The translations under genes were made by a program, and so were the position numbers. The notes beneath the pieces were generated by a model. The model was given only the letters and a program-made list of their open reading frames with translations, ran no database searches and was not told the DNA's origin. Below are positions 17,231-26,239 of a DNA stretch of 64,000 nucleotides, in pieces. Position 1 is the stretch's first letter, and each line of letters opens with the position of its first letter. This DNA comes from Aliiroseovarius sp. S1123 (GTDB lineage Bacteria > Pseudomonadota > Alphaproteobacteria > Rhodobacterales > Rhodobacteraceae). The stretch lies in contig NZ_JALKBE010000002.1 of assembly GCF_023015885.1 (NCBI RefSeq), forward strand, positions 558,001 to 622,000. Reading direction: 5' to 3'.

Positions 17231-17716
17231 TTAAAAGACGCCCAGCGCAAGACCTGCGGACAGCGCCGCCCCAAGCTCGCGACAGGGCGCCAAAGCCTCC
17301 GCATCCAGCTGTTTCGGGGCCAGAATGGCTTCGGGCGTTTGAGCATGGGTGCAAATGATCAAGGGCGGCTGAACCTCGCGCAGACGCCAGCCGGTGGCAA
17401 TCCGGGCCAATTGACGTGCAGCCCCTTCCCCGTCCGATCCCGCACAGATCATCTGGGCATAGGGGCGTCCCGCGATCTGCCCCAAAACAGGGTAATAGCA
17501 GCGATCAAAGAACTCTTTCATTTGACCAGACAGGCTGGCGAGGTTTTCCGGCGCGCAGAACAGATACCCCGCCGCACCCAGCAGGTCATCGGGTCCGGCC
17601 TCCTCCGCCGTCAGAATACGTGCCGCCCCCTCGTCACGGGCTGCATCAAACGCCGCCTCGGCCATCTGCCGCGACCCGCCGGTGCGCGAGTGCCATATGA
17701 TCAGAAGCTCTGCCAT
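17231..17716 (-). CDS. Flavodoxin-like / NAD(P)H-dependent FMN reductase-like protein
   Basis: The 161-residue protein starts MAELLIIWHSRTGGSRQMAE, the phosphate-binding loop of a flavodoxin-like fold, and continues with YLFCAPENLASLSGQMKEFFDRCYYP, the flavin isoalloxazine-contacting loop of WrbA/FMN-reductase relatives. It is likely a soluble flavoprotein of unknown substrate. GAGGGG precedes the ATG closely. It lies downstream of tgt on the same strand, separated by interspersed element copy 3. Confidence 0.75.
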   Translation of the reverse strand: MAELLIIWHSRTGGSRQMAEAAFDAARDEGAARILTAEEAGPDDLLGAAGYLFCAPENLASLSGQMKEFFDRCYYPVLGQIAGRPYAQMICAGSDGEGAARQLARIATGWRLREVQPPLIICTHAQTPEAILAPKQLDAEALAPCRELGAALSAGLALGVF

Positions 17717-17738
17717 ACCCCTCAATACCAACCCACGC

Positions 17739-17796
17739 TTTTTCTTGTCAAAAATATCCCAGGGTGAATGCGCGCAGCGCAGAGGGGCAGCGCCCC
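17739..17796 (-). repeat. 3'-end interspersed element, copy 3
   Basis: On the minus strand GGGGC-GCT-GCCCC (17796-17784) touches the tgt stop codon, and the core CCCTGGGATATTTTTGACAA continuing GAAAA lies at 17764-17739. It is in sense orientation behind tgt and upstream of the flavodoxin-like gene. Confidence 0.75.
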
Positions 17797-18939
17797 TTAA
17801 AGCGGATCGATATCCCCCTGCGCACGATTTGCGTGGAAATCGGCCTCCCACGCGTCAAAGCGCCCTTCGGAAATCGCATCGCGCATGCCCTGCATGATCT
17901 CTTGGAAGTAATGCAGGTTATGCCACGTCAGCAGCATACCCGAAATCATCTCGTTCGAACGGAACACATGATGCAGATACGCACGCGAGTACTTCGCGCA
18001 GGCCGGGCAGGTGCAGTTTTCATCAATCGGGCGCGGATCATCCTGATGGCGCGCGTTCTTGATGTTCAAGACGCCCATGCGCGTCCAGACCTGACCGGTG
18101 CGGCCCGAGCGGGACGGCAGCACGCAATCCATCATGTCCACACCGCGCTTCACGGCCCCCACGATGTCATCGGGCTTGCCCACGCCCATCAGGTAACGCG
18201 GCTTGTCTTCGGGAAGGTATCCGGGCGCATAGTCGAGACAGTCAAACATCGCCTCCTGCCCCTCGCCCACGGCCAGACCACCAATGGCGTAGCCGTCGAA
18301 CTCGATGTCCCGCAGCGCCTTAGCTGATTCCTCGCGCAGATCGGCCTCGAGCCCGCCCTGCATGATGCCAAACAGCGCATACCCCGGGCGATCCCCAAAC
18401 GCATCGCGCGAGCGTTGCGCCCAGCGCATCGACAGCCGCATACTTTCAGCAATCCGCTTGCGGTCGGCAGGCAGCGCGGGGCATTCGTCAAAGCACATCA
18501 CGATGTCCGAGCCCAGAAGCTTCTGGATCTCCATCGAGCGCTCCGGCGTCAGTTCGTGCTTCGACCCGTCGATGTGGGATTTGAAGGTCACGCCCTTTTC
18601 GGTCAGTTTTCGCAGGCTCGCCAGTGACATAACCTGAAACCCGCCACTATCGGTCAGGATCGGCTTGTCCCAATTCATGAACTTGTGCAGCCCCCCCAAC
18701 CGGTCGATCCGTTCCGCAGTCGGGCGCAGCATCAGGTGATAGGTATTGCCCAGCAGAATATCCGCGCCGGTCGCGGCAACGCTTTCGGGCATCATCGCCT
18801 TTACAGTGGCCGCGGTCCCCACGGGCATGAAGGCGGGCGTACGAATGTCACCACGCGGTGTGTGGATGACACCTGTACGCGCGCGCCCATCGGTCGCGTT
18901 CAGTGTGTACGAGAACTTTGTCGTGCTTTGATCAGTCAT
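17797..18939 (-). CDS. tgt: Queuine/preQ1 tRNA-ribosyltransferase
   Basis: TGT exchanges guanine-34 for preQ1 in tRNAs with GUN anticodons (Tyr, His, Asn, Asp), the key step of queuosine synthesis. The 380-residue TIM-barrel has [13 protein letters not shown] with the active-site Asp, the second Asp in [16 protein letters not shown], the nucleophile region [20 protein letters not shown], and the zinc site in [20 protein letters not shown] with a later His. MTDQSTTKF was chosen as the start; an in-frame ATG seven codons upstream is possible. Confidence 0.95.
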   Translation of the reverse strand: MTDQSTTKFSYTLNATDGRARTGVIHTPRGDIRTPAFMPVGTAATVKAMMPESVAATGADILLGNTYHLMLRPTAERIDRLGGLHKFMNWDKPILTDSGGFQVMSLASLRKLTEKGVTFKSHIDGSKHELTPERSMEIQKLLGSDIVMCFDECPALPADRKRIAESMRLSMRWAQRSRDAFGDRPGYALFGIMQGGLEADLREESAKALRDIEFDGYAIGGLAVGEGQEAMFDCLDYAPGYLPEDKPRYLMGVGKPDDIVGAVKRGVDMMDCVLPSRSGRTGQVWTRMGVLNIKNARHQDDPRPIDENCTCPACAKYSRAYLHHVFRSNEMISGMLLTWHNLHYFQEIMQGMRDAISEGRFDAWEADFHANRAQGDIDPL

Positions 18940-18993
18940 GGCCGAGATGTGGCCCAACACGGCCCGAAAGCCAAGGGCTATTGTCAGATTGGC

Positions 18994-19245
18994 TCACCCC
19001 TTAGGTGGCGTTTTCTCGGCAGTCTCAGTTGCAAGGGCAGCCACAATCGCAGGATCCTCAGCCAAGCGCTGCGCCAGCCTCTCTAACCGACGGCTGGTCA
19101 CCATCAGTTCTGTCATGGTGATCGGATCCAGATGCGTGGCAAAGTCATAGGTGAAATCCTGAACCATTTGCGCTGCATCGGACAGCTGAGCAATCCTGTC
19201 TTTAGTGCCCCCCCGCTCCGGGAAGCCTTCCATCTCCGTGGTCAT
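18994..19245 (-). CDS. Small hypothetical protein
   Basis: The 83-residue product (MTTEMEGFPERGGTKDRIAQ ...) is predicted to be helical and charged, without a signal peptide or membrane helix, and ends in a Pro/Lys tail. It lies 54 bases upstream of tgt on the same strand and could be co-transcribed with it. I do not recognise a family. The start could also be an ATG four codons upstream. Confidence 0.5.
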   Translation of the reverse strand: MTTEMEGFPERGGTKDRIAQLSDAAQMVQDFTYDFATHLDPITMTELMVTSRRLERLAQRLAEDPAIVAALATETAEKTPPKG

Positions 19246-19498
19246 AGCGCCACGCACCCCTTATCGATCCCCTCACCCAAAATGGGCATGCCCCCATCGG
19301 AGCCCTCCACGCGAAGGTGACCTGCAACTATGGCGAAATTTGGCCCCCACTTCGTCAATATAAAGCTGTAATTGTGGTGCGGTATTTCCGGGGCTAGACC
19401 ACAGTTTTCGTCTTCATTTCTCCCTGTCCGTCATTGCCCCTCTGGACCTCGCGACACGAGAACCCTATATGTTCGCTCAGGATTAGAGCGAGACCAGC

Positions 19499-19864
19499 AT
19501 GACCGATACAGCCGACACCCGGATCGAAGGGGAACCCCTGATCAAACCGTCCAGCGTAGAGCACCCGCTTTATGACGCGGTGGTCGAAGCCTGCCGTACG
19601 GTCTATGACCCGGAAATCCCTGTGAACATCTTCGATCTTGGCCTTGTCTACACGATCGAGATCAACGACCAGAACGAAGTCGACCTGATCATGACCCTGA
19701 CCGCCCCCGGCTGCCCCGTTGCAGGTGACATGCCCGGCTGGTTGGTCGAAGCGATCGAGCCAGTCGCGGGCGTAAAGCAGGTGAATGTCGAACTGACATG
19801 GGAGCCGCCCTGGGGCATGGAAATGATGTCCGACGAGGCGCGACTGGAACTGGGCTTCATGTAA
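19499..19864 (+). CDS. sufT: SufT-like Fe-S assembly protein (DUF59/MIP18)
   Basis: The 121-residue protein carries the MIP18/DUF59 domain: YDAVVEACRTVYDPEIPVNI followed by FDLGLVYTIEI, then MTLTAPGCPVAGDMPGWL with the conserved Cys, and a C-terminus with WEPPWGMEMMSDEARLELGFM. SufT-type proteins help mature Fe-S proteins. An A-type carrier gene lies 1.5 kb downstream on the same strand, but a SatD-like/DUF3307 pair sits between them. The 250-base region upstream shows no gene. Confidence 0.85.
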   Translation: MTDTADTRIEGEPLIKPSSVEHPLYDAVVEACRTVYDPEIPVNIFDLGLVYTIEINDQNEVDLIMTLTAPGCPVAGDMPGWLVEAIEPVAGVKQVNVELTWEPPWGMEMMSDEARLELGFM

Positions 19865-19952
19865 GCCCTCATCCGCATCCTATTTCGGGTGCATATCCAC
19901 AAAGCAACCAAAAATGATTGCTAAAATGGTTTGCAGGCGATATAGCTTGCAT

Positions 19953-20594
19953 ATGCCAGAGATAGCCGTCCTTACCGGAGACATCATTGGATCCACCAGC
20001 CTCTCAAAAGAAGCTTTGGATCAAATAGTTGCGCGCCTAAAGGCCGCAACAATTGAGATGTCCGACTGGAAAACTGAAAACAACGCAATCAAAACGGCAT
20101 TTGCCCGCCGCGGAGGCGATGGCTGGCAGGCTATCCTGACGGCTCCTGAACTCGCACTACGTGCGGCCCTATTTCTGCGCGCTTCACTTATGGCAATGGG
20201 GCCATACCAGACCCGCATAGCGATCGGCACAGGCTCAGGTGACGTATCGCACCAGACGATGGCCGACCCCAATCACGGGTATGGTCACGCCTTCTTCTCA
20301 TCAGGGCGGCTTCTTGAGAACCTTCCGAGAAACGCAACGCTTCAGCATGCAACAGCCGGAGGAACTGCTGCGGCATCCTCACTTGCTGATCACATCTCAT
20401 CAACTTGGACCGAAGCACAAGCACATGCGATGGCACTCGCAATTGCGCCTGAAAATCACACACAGCAAGTCATTGCCGACCAACTGGGCATATCAAGACA
20501 GGCCGTTGCAAAATCTCTGAAATCAGCAGGGTATCCAGCTATAAAGCTAGCATTACACCAAATTGAATCCGGCGAGGCCGCCCAAGATGATTGA
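19953..20594 (+). CDS. SatD-like protein: cyclase-like domain plus HTH
   Basis: The 213-residue protein resembles the SatD family. Residues 4-20 (IAVLTGDIIGSTSLS), 52-60 (RRGGDGWQA), 87-98 (TRIAIGTGSGDV) and 109-122 (GYGHAFFSSGRLLE) fall in the order of class III nucleotide-cyclase motifs. D10 and D56 occupy the two metal-Asp positions and R119 the transition-state Arg, while the usual Asn is replaced. Residues 170-190 (TQQVIADQLGISRQAVAKSL) form a helix-turn-helix. The base composition is lower in GC than the neighbours. The stop overlaps the start of the DUF3307 gene. A start nine codons upstream is possible. The function is unknown. Confidence 0.65.
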   Translation: MPEIAVLTGDIIGSTSLSKEALDQIVARLKAATIEMSDWKTENNAIKTAFARRGGDGWQAILTAPELALRAALFLRASLMAMGPYQTRIAIGTGSGDVSHQTMADPNHGYGHAFFSSGRLLENLPRNATLQHATAGGTAAASSLADHISSTWTEAQAHAMALAIAPENHTQQVIADQLGISRQAVAKSLKSAGYPAIKLALHQIESGEAAQDD

Positions 20595-21294
20595 AACCTT
20601 CGCAGCCCTCCTCTTCGCCCACGTACTGGCTGATTTTGTCTTTCAAACCAATTGGATCACCGACAACAAGCGGCGTCCGCAAGTCCTGCTTCTGCACGCG
20701 CTGATCGTTCTGTTTACCGCACAAGCTGCACTGGGTATTTATGACGCGCCTGAGTTGCTTGTCCTCGCCTTCGCGCATCTGGTCATCGATGCGGTGAAGT
20801 CGCTGGGTGGATTTCAGAGACTCTCGGGCTTTCTGTGGGACCAAGTGGCACATCTGACAACCATCGCAGTCGTTGCGTTCTATGCCCCAACGCTTTGGGG
20901 CACATGGCCGGACGCCACCCTGCCCCTTATGGCACTGGCGACCGGCGCCATCATTGCCACCCGCGCGGGCGGGTTTGCCGTGGGGTTGCTCATGCAGCCC
21001 CACGCCATGCGCATCCGCAACAATGGGCTGAAAGGTGGCGGCTGGACCATCGGCATTCTGGAACGTGGCTTGGTCTTTGTTCTACTCTTGGCCGACCTGC
21101 CCCTCGGCGTGGGCTTTCTGGTCGCCGCGAAATCCATCCTACGTTTCGGCACAGCCAGCCGCGACCAGCGCACTGCCGAATATGTGATCATCGGCACGCT
21201 CGCCAGTTTCGGCTGGGCCATCCTTGCAGGTTTTGCCACCCAAGCCCTGCTTTCCCTTCTGCCCCCGCTTGAGATTGCCGCCTGGCTCCCCTAA
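20587..21294 (+). CDS. DUF3307 integral membrane protein
   Basis: The 235-residue protein has about six membrane segments and the DUF3307 pattern. Several polar residues lie within or near helices in a metal-site-like arrangement: H12-x3-D16 (FAHVLADF), H37, H64-x3-D68 (AHLVIDAVK) and D85-Q-x2-H89 (WDQVAHL). The start overlaps the SatD-like stop by eight bases, so the two are translationally coupled and probably work together. The reaction, if any, is unknown. Confidence 0.75.
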   Translation: MIETFAALLFAHVLADFVFQTNWITDNKRRPQVLLLHALIVLFTAQAALGIYDAPELLVLAFAHLVIDAVKSLGGFQRLSGFLWDQVAHLTTIAVVAFYAPTLWGTWPDATLPLMALATGAIIATRAGGFAVGLLMQPHAMRIRNNGLKGGGWTIGILERGLVFVLLLADLPLGVGFLVAAKSILRFGTASRDQRTAEYVIIGTLASFGWAILAGFATQALLSLLPPLEIAAWLP

Positions 21295-21323
21295 ATTAGG
21301 GGTAAGCGACAAGGATCACACAT

Positions 21324-21716
21324 ATGTTCGGTATTCCCGGCAAATCACCCATCACCATGACCCCAGCGGCCGAGGCTCAAATTGCCCGGCTGATGGAGAA
21401 GGACGGCCATAAGGGCCTGCGCATTGGCGTCAAGAAAGGCGGCTGTGCGGGGATGGAGTACACCATGGACTATGTCGACGAGGTCGAGCCCCATGACGAG
21501 GTGGTCGAACAGGGCGATGCCCGCGTGATGATCGCCCCGATGGCGCAGATGTTCCTGTTCGGGACCGAGATTGACTATGAAATCTCGCTTCTGGAAAGCG
21601 GCTTCAAATTCAACAACCCGAACGTGACCGAGGCCTGCGGCTGTGGCGAGTCGATCAAATTCGACGACACACTGTCCGCCGCCCCTGCGGATCTGAACGC
21701 TCCGCCGAAATTCTAA
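21324..21716 (+). CDS. sufA: A-type Fe-S carrier (HesB/IscA/SufA family)
   Basis: The 130-residue protein has the three conserved cysteines of A-type carriers: KKGGCAGMEY (first Cys) and EACGCGESIKF (the CxC pair near the C-terminus). It accepts Fe-S clusters from a scaffold and delivers them to apoproteins. The gene symbol is by analogy with its nearness to sufT. A second A-type carrier gene is at 45234. Interspersed element copy 4 follows, belonging to the convergent gene. Confidence 0.85.
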   Translation: MFGIPGKSPITMTPAAEAQIARLMEKDGHKGLRIGVKKGGCAGMEYTMDYVDEVEPHDEVVEQGDARVMIAPMAQMFLFGTEIDYEISLLESGFKFNNPNVTEACGCGESIKFDDTLSAAPADLNAPPKF

Positions 21717-21733
21717 GCACGCCAAAGCACCCG

Positions 21734-21804
21734 CATTTTCTTGCCAAAAATATCCTGGGGGAATCCGGGTGACCGCCGGGCACACGGATGGGGGCAACGC
21801 CCCC
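21734..21804 (-). repeat. 3'-end interspersed element, copy 4
   Basis: On the minus strand GGGGGC-GTT-GCCCCC (21804-21790) begins six bases beyond the oxygenase stop codon, and the core CCCCCAGGATATTTTTGGCA continuing AGAAAATG lies at 21761-21734. It is in sense orientation behind the oxygenase gene. Confidence 0.75.
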
Positions 21805-21810
21805 GAAGGC

Positions 21811-22728
21811 TCAGCTTCCAGTCTGCGCCATCAGGTGCAGATACGTCTCGTCAAACCGCTTCTTCATATGATCGCCTGCCATGATCACCTGACCCGATGC
21901 TTTCGGGGCCACATTGGTGTCATGGTTGGGATTGAAGAACATCGGGACCGAAATACGCTCATCCCCAGACCCAACCACGCGGTGCAAGGTGGCCTTCACA
22001 CGGCCCTCTGTCCACATCTCCAACATCTCACCGAAATTGATCACGAAGTCCCCAAGCGGAGCGTTCACGGACAGCCAGATTTCGTCCGCGCCCAGCACCT
22101 CAAGCCCCGCAACCCCGTCCGAGGCCAAAAGCGTCACGCAGCCGTAATCCGTATGCGCGGCGATGCCGAAATCCCTGTCGCCAGCCCAATCCGGCCGCGG
22201 CGGATAGTAATTCCCGCGCAAAAGCGCCATCGGACGGGTGAAGGCCGCGTCGAAATAGGTCTCATCCTCGCCAATCGCGGCGGCGATCCCGCGCAGCACC
22301 CCCATCGCAACGCCCAGCGCCTTGGCATAGTAGGCCTGAATGGCTTCACGAAAGCCCTCAAGCTCGGGCCATTGATTGTCGCCGTAGACCGACAGGTTCA
22401 AGGCGCGCAGCGGGTCATTTGCGGCCAGTTCAAACCCACAATCAAAGACCTCTTTGAAATCCGGGTTGGCGTCGGGATCCACCTGTTCGCTGCCCGCAGC
22501 GCCCCAACCGCGATTGGCACCCGTCCGCGCCATGTTCACCGCGTCCTTCACGTCCTTGGGCTGGTGAAAGAATGCGCGATACATCGCAATCGTCTCGGCC
22601 AGCTCATCTGTGCTGATCGCCGTGTTGTGCACGGTCAGAAAGCCCACCTCCTGCACCCCACGCAACAGCTCGGCCATCGTGGCAGGATCACGGGCATCAA
22701 TCAGGGCAGCATCCAGTCTGGGGATCAT
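21811..22728 (-). CDS. 2-oxoglutarate/Fe(II) oxygenase, isopenicillin-N-synthase family
   Basis: The 305-residue protein has an N-terminal DIOX_N-like region ([20 protein letters not shown]) and the double-stranded beta-helix core. Iron ligands are visible as the HxD of [19 protein letters not shown] and the distal His of [20 protein letters not shown], whose R-x-S binds the 2-oxoglutarate carboxylate. The substrate is unknown; the family hydroxylates or desaturates many small molecules and should not be read as antibiotic synthesis. It is convergent with the A-type carrier and divergent from tpiA. Confidence 0.87.
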   Translation of the reverse strand: MIPRLDAALIDARDPATMAELLRGVQEVGFLTVHNTAISTDELAETIAMYRAFFHQPKDVKDAVNMARTGANRGWGAAGSEQVDPDANPDFKEVFDCGFELAANDPLRALNLSVYGDNQWPELEGFREAIQAYYAKALGVAMGVLRGIAAAIGEDETYFDAAFTRPMALLRGNYYPPRPDWAGDRDFGIAAHTDYGCVTLLASDGVAGLEVLGADEIWLSVNAPLGDFVINFGEMLEMWTEGRVKATLHRVVGSGDERISVPMFFNPNHDTNVAPKASGQVIMAGDHMKKRFDETYLHLMAQTGS

Positions 22729-22859
22729 CGGGGACCTCGCAAGTAAACTTGTCCGCTTCTACAGGACGCATTCCACGGATCAACGGCAAAATGGCAGCAG
22801 GGCTTGACGCCCCGCACGCCGCAATGGAAAACGGACCGAACATGACAAGGGAGATCGAC

Positions 22860-23606
22860 ATGCGGCGCAAACTGGCAGCAGGCAATTGGAAAATGAATGG
22901 CCTGCAGGGCAACCTGACCGAGCTGGACGCGCTGGCGCAGGGATTCGGTGACGCTGACTGCGATATTCTGATCTGCCCCCCGGCCACGTTGATCCACCGC
23001 GCGGCCCTAGCCAGCGGCGACACCATCGCCATCGGCGGGCAGGATTGCCATGCTGCAGAAACTGGCGCGCATACGGGCGACATCTCGGCCCAGATGCTGA
23101 AAGACGCGGGCGCAAGCTATGTGATCCTTGGTCACTCGGAGCGTCGTGAAGATCACAATGAAAGCGACACAGATGTGCGCCAGAAAGCCCGCGCTGCGAT
23201 CGACGCGGGCTTGAAAGCTGTGATCTGCTGCGGTGAAAGCCTGGAAGAGCGCGAGGCCAACAACACGCTGGACATTATCGGCGGGCAACTGGCGGGCTCG
23301 ATCCCTGATCAGGTCACGGCTGAAAACCTGATTGTTGCCTATGAACCCATCTGGGCGATTGGCACCGGGAAAGTGCCCACGTTGGATCAGATTGGCGAGG
23401 TACATGATTTCATCCGCGACCGTCTGGTGCGCCGCTTTGGCGATGGTGTCGGCCTGTCGACCCGTATTCTCTATGGCGGTTCGGTCAAGCCCAGCAACGC
23501 GGCCGAGATCTTTGGTGTGTCCAACGTGGACGGCGCGCTTGTGGGTGGGGCCAGCCTGAAGGCCGAAGACTTTGGCCAGATCATCACGGCGCTGGCGTCG
23601 GCCTGA
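22860..23606 (+). CDS. tpiA: Triosephosphate isomerase
   Basis: TPI interconverts dihydroxyacetone phosphate and glyceraldehyde-3-phosphate. The 248-residue TIM barrel begins [15 protein letters not shown] (catalytic Lys), with the electrophilic His in [11 protein letters not shown], the catalytic Glu in [14 protein letters not shown], and phosphate loops in [11 protein letters not shown] and [15 protein letters not shown] precedes the ATG; an upstream in-frame extension of 37 residues is untypical. A terminator follows. Confidence 0.97.
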   Translation: MRRKLAAGNWKMNGLQGNLTELDALAQGFGDADCDILICPPATLIHRAALASGDTIAIGGQDCHAAETGAHTGDISAQMLKDAGASYVILGHSERREDHNESDTDVRQKARAAIDAGLKAVICCGESLEEREANNTLDIIGGQLAGSIPDQVTAENLIVAYEPIWAIGTGKVPTLDQIGEVHDFIRDRLVRRFGDGVGLSTRILYGGSVKPSNAAEIFGVSNVDGALVGGASLKAEDFGQIITALASA

Positions 23607-23630
23607 CCAGCGTCACACATCAGATTTCCA

Positions 23631-23658
23631 AAACCCCGGCCCTTGCGTCGGGGTTTTT
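23631..23658 (+). terminator. Rho-independent terminator behind tpiA
   Basis: CCCCG (23634-23638) pairs with CGGGG (23649-23653), followed by five T. It lies about 30 bases beyond the tpiA stop. Confidence 0.7.
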
Positions 23659-23719
23659 CGCATCTTGACAGACCAGACCATATATTTAACATCGCAATTA
23701 AATATTGCAGGAGCCCCCG

Positions 23720-25117
23720 ATGGACTACGACGATCTGGCCGACTGGCAAAAACGTGCCGCCGATTGGGCGCGCGATTATCACGCGGGTTTGCGTGACCGT
23801 CCAGTGCGCCCGGACATCGCGCCGGGGGAGTTTCTGGCCAAGATCGAAGCCCCGGTTCCCGAAGCCCCGGAAGCGATTGAAACTATTTTCGACGACTTCA
23901 CCCGGCTTGTGCCCGATGCAATGACCCATTGGCAGCACCCCCGTTTCTTTGCCTATTTCCCGGCCAACGCAGCACCCGCGTCAATGTTGGCCGAGCAACT
24001 GGCCAACGCCATGTCCGCCCAAGCGATGCTGTGGCAAACCGCGCCCGCGGCCAATGAAATGGAGGATCTGGTGATCCGCTGGCTGCGCGACGGGATGGGC
24101 CTGCCTGACAGCTTCACTGGAACCATCCATGACAGCGCGACAACCGCGACCTTTTCCGCCGTGACCACCATGCGCGAGCTGGCGCTGGACCATACAGGTA
24201 TCACCAAGGGCTTGTCCGGCGCACCGCAGCTGCGCATCTATGCCAGCGCGCAGACCCACTCCAGCGTCGACAAAGCCGTGCGTCTGTCGGGGATCGGGCA
24301 GGATAATCTGGTGAAAGTGCCGACTATCCCGGGGCATCCCACGTGGTCGATGGACCCTGACGCACTGGATCGCCTGATCCGCGAAGACATTGCCGCAGGG
24401 TGCAAACCCGCGGGCGTTGTGCTTTGCGTGGGTGGCACCTCGATCGGCGCCTGCGATGACATCGCCGCCTGCATCAAGGTCGCCCACGGCCATGGGCTGA
24501 CCGTTCATGTGGATGCGGCCTGGGCAGGGTCTGCGATGATCTGCGCGGAATTCCGGCATCTTTGGGCCGGGATCGAGGACGCCGACAGCATCATCTTCAA
24601 TCCGCATAAATGGCTGGGCGCGCAGTTTGACTGCGCCGTGCAGTTTCTGCGCGACCCTGCCCCCCAGATCGGGGCGATGGGCCTGCGCCCAGAATACCTG
24701 AAGACGCAAGGCGCCGACGAGATCGTGAACTACAACGAATGGACCCTGCCCCTTGGCCGCCGCTTCCGCGCGCTGAAAATCTGGTTCCTGCTGCGTGCCG
24801 AAGGTCTGTCCGGCCTGCGCGCCCGCATCCGCAATCACGTCGCGTGGGCGAACGAGGCAAGCGACGCCATCGCCGCCCTGCCCGGCTTTGACATCACGAC
24901 GCTTCCGATCCTGTCGCTGTTCAGCTTCCGATACCAGAATGACGCCAAAACCGCCGAGCTTTTGGAGCGTGTGAACCGCGACGGGCGCATCTATCTGACC
25001 CAGACACACCACGACGGACAATTCGTCATTCGCGTGTCTGTAGGACAGTTCACCTGCACGCGAGAGGACGTGATGGCGATCCCACAAGTTCTGGCCGAAC
25101 TTATTAAAGAACTGTAA
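23720..25117 (+). CDS. PLP-dependent group II amino-acid decarboxylase
   Basis: The 465-residue enzyme belongs to the aromatic-L-amino-acid/glutamate decarboxylase family. Visible marks are HWQHPRFFAYFPANAAPASM near residue 72, HDSATTATFSAVTT, VHVDAAWAGSAMICAEFRHL with the ring-contacting Asp, and IIFNPHKWLGAQFDCAVQF with the PLP lysine. The architecture fits aromatic amino-acid decarboxylases more than GadB. Substrate preference cannot be assigned by eye. The ATG at MDYDDLADW has CAGGAG upstream. The gene is monocistronic. Confidence 0.87.
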   Translation: MDYDDLADWQKRAADWARDYHAGLRDRPVRPDIAPGEFLAKIEAPVPEAPEAIETIFDDFTRLVPDAMTHWQHPRFFAYFPANAAPASMLAEQLANAMSAQAMLWQTAPAANEMEDLVIRWLRDGMGLPDSFTGTIHDSATTATFSAVTTMRELALDHTGITKGLSGAPQLRIYASAQTHSSVDKAVRLSGIGQDNLVKVPTIPGHPTWSMDPDALDRLIREDIAAGCKPAGVVLCVGGTSIGACDDIAACIKVAHGHGLTVHVDAAWAGSAMICAEFRHLWAGIEDADSIIFNPHKWLGAQFDCAVQFLRDPAPQIGAMGLRPEYLKTQGADEIVNYNEWTLPLGRRFRALKIWFLLRAEGLSGLRARIRNHVAWANEASDAIAALPGFDITTLPILSLFSFRYQNDAKTAELLERVNRDGRIYLTQTHHDGQFVIRVSVGQFTCTREDVMAIPQVLAELIKEL

Positions 25118-25263
25118 CGTCAGGAAATCTTTACATTTTCGAGATTATGCTCTATCCTATAGGGGCTGGTGTCACGGGCATCTGACATTTTATTGACCAA
25201 AGCCCGGCACACCCAAGCCTGTATCGCCCCTTATATTAGAGGCAAGCGAGAGAGGGTATTCAC

Positions 25264-25998
25264 ATGGATCGTTTCCGTGAACATTTTCTGGGCCGCTACA
25301 CTGAAAACCTGTCGGACAGCTGTACCGCCCATCACACTGACACTCTGCCCGACCGGCACCATTTCGGGCAGCATTTCACCTTTCGCGAATATGTGGCGGA
25401 TGGAGTTGTGCATGGGCTGGGCGTGATCGCTGCGCTGATTGGGTCGATCACCTTGATCCTTTGGGCAACCGGCGACGCGCCAATGGGACATCTGCCACCG
25501 CTACTGGTCTATGGCATCGGGATGGTCGCCAGCTTTGGCCTTTCCGCTGCCTATAACATGACCCTGCACTCATCCGCCCGTTCCGTTCTTCGTCGCTTTG
25601 ATCATGCGGCGATTTTTCTTTTCATCGCCGCCACCTACACGCCCATCGCGCTGATCGGGATCGGGGGGACCACCGGCGTGGCCTGGGCCGCCCTGATCTG
25701 GAGTGTCGCGCTGTTTGGCATGACGCTGAAGCTTTTCTTCCTGTGTCGGTTCGAGCGGACAGGCTTCATGCTAACCCTGATGCTGGGCTGGATGGGTGTT
25801 CTGATGATCGGGCCTTTGCTGGCCAGCGTCAGCCTTGGGGTGCTGATCCTTTTGGTGGGCGGGGGGTTCCTGTTCACCATCGGCACGCTGTTTCACCTGC
25901 GCGAGCATTGGCCGTTCAACCGGGCGATCTGGCATGTGCATGTGCTTTTGGGTGCCGCCGCCCACTATGCTGCCGTTGTGATGGTCGCGTGGTCCTGA
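25264..25998 (+). CDS. trhA: Hemolysin III / TrhA (PAQR-type) membrane protein
   Basis: The 244-residue protein has seven predicted membrane helices and the PAQR/hemolysin III signatures: REYVADGVVHGLGVIAALIG (E and H in helix 1), SAAYNMTLHSSARSVLRRFD, HAAIFLFIAATYTPIALIGI, and the late HVHVLLGAAAHYAAVVMV. The E/S/D/H residues would form the metal site of the PAQR superfamily. Despite the name, haemolysis is not its established physiological role; a function in membrane homeostasis has been proposed for relatives. Confidence 0.87.
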   Translation: MDRFREHFLGRYTENLSDSCTAHHTDTLPDRHHFGQHFTFREYVADGVVHGLGVIAALIGSITLILWATGDAPMGHLPPLLVYGIGMVASFGLSAAYNMTLHSSARSVLRRFDHAAIFLFIAATYTPIALIGIGGTTGVAWAALIWSVALFGMTLKLFFLCRFERTGFMLTLMLGWMGVLMIGPLLASVSLGVLILLVGGGFLFTIGTLFHLREHWPFNRAIWHVHVLLGAAAHYAAVVMVAWS

Positions 25999-26106
25999 TC
26001 GCCCGTTGGCCCGACTAATTGGACACAGAAAGCGTCATAGAGAATGACGCAAACGGAACAGAATCCTTCGGCCACGTCTCCAATAGTTGACCATACGGAG
26101 GACCCG

Positions 26107-26193
26107 ATGGACCGACTTGACTGGATCATCTCGATTGTTGTGCGCACCATTGGCGCAGAACGTGGTCGCGCAGCGCGTGGCCGCCCTTGCTGA
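26107..26193 (+). CDS. Possible 28-residue upstream peptide
   Basis: An ATG preceded by GGAGGACCCG opens a 28-codon frame, MDRLDWIISIVVRTIGAERG and so on to RPC, ending 46 bases before the MttB-like start. The ribosome site is better than that of the downstream gene. It may be a leader peptide or a small protein; the hydrophobic N-half could associate with the membrane. Conservation is unknown. Confidence 0.35.
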   Translation: MDRLDWIISIVVRTIGAERGRAARGRPC

Positions 26194-26239
26194 TGTCATT
26201 TCCCAGAAATTGACAGAACAGCAGCAAGGACATCCCCAT

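Noticed and set aside
21811-22728. Isopenicillin N synthase activity suggesting an antibiotic cluster
   Set aside because: Only the oxygenase family is shared; no peptide synthetase or other beta-lactam gene is nearby.
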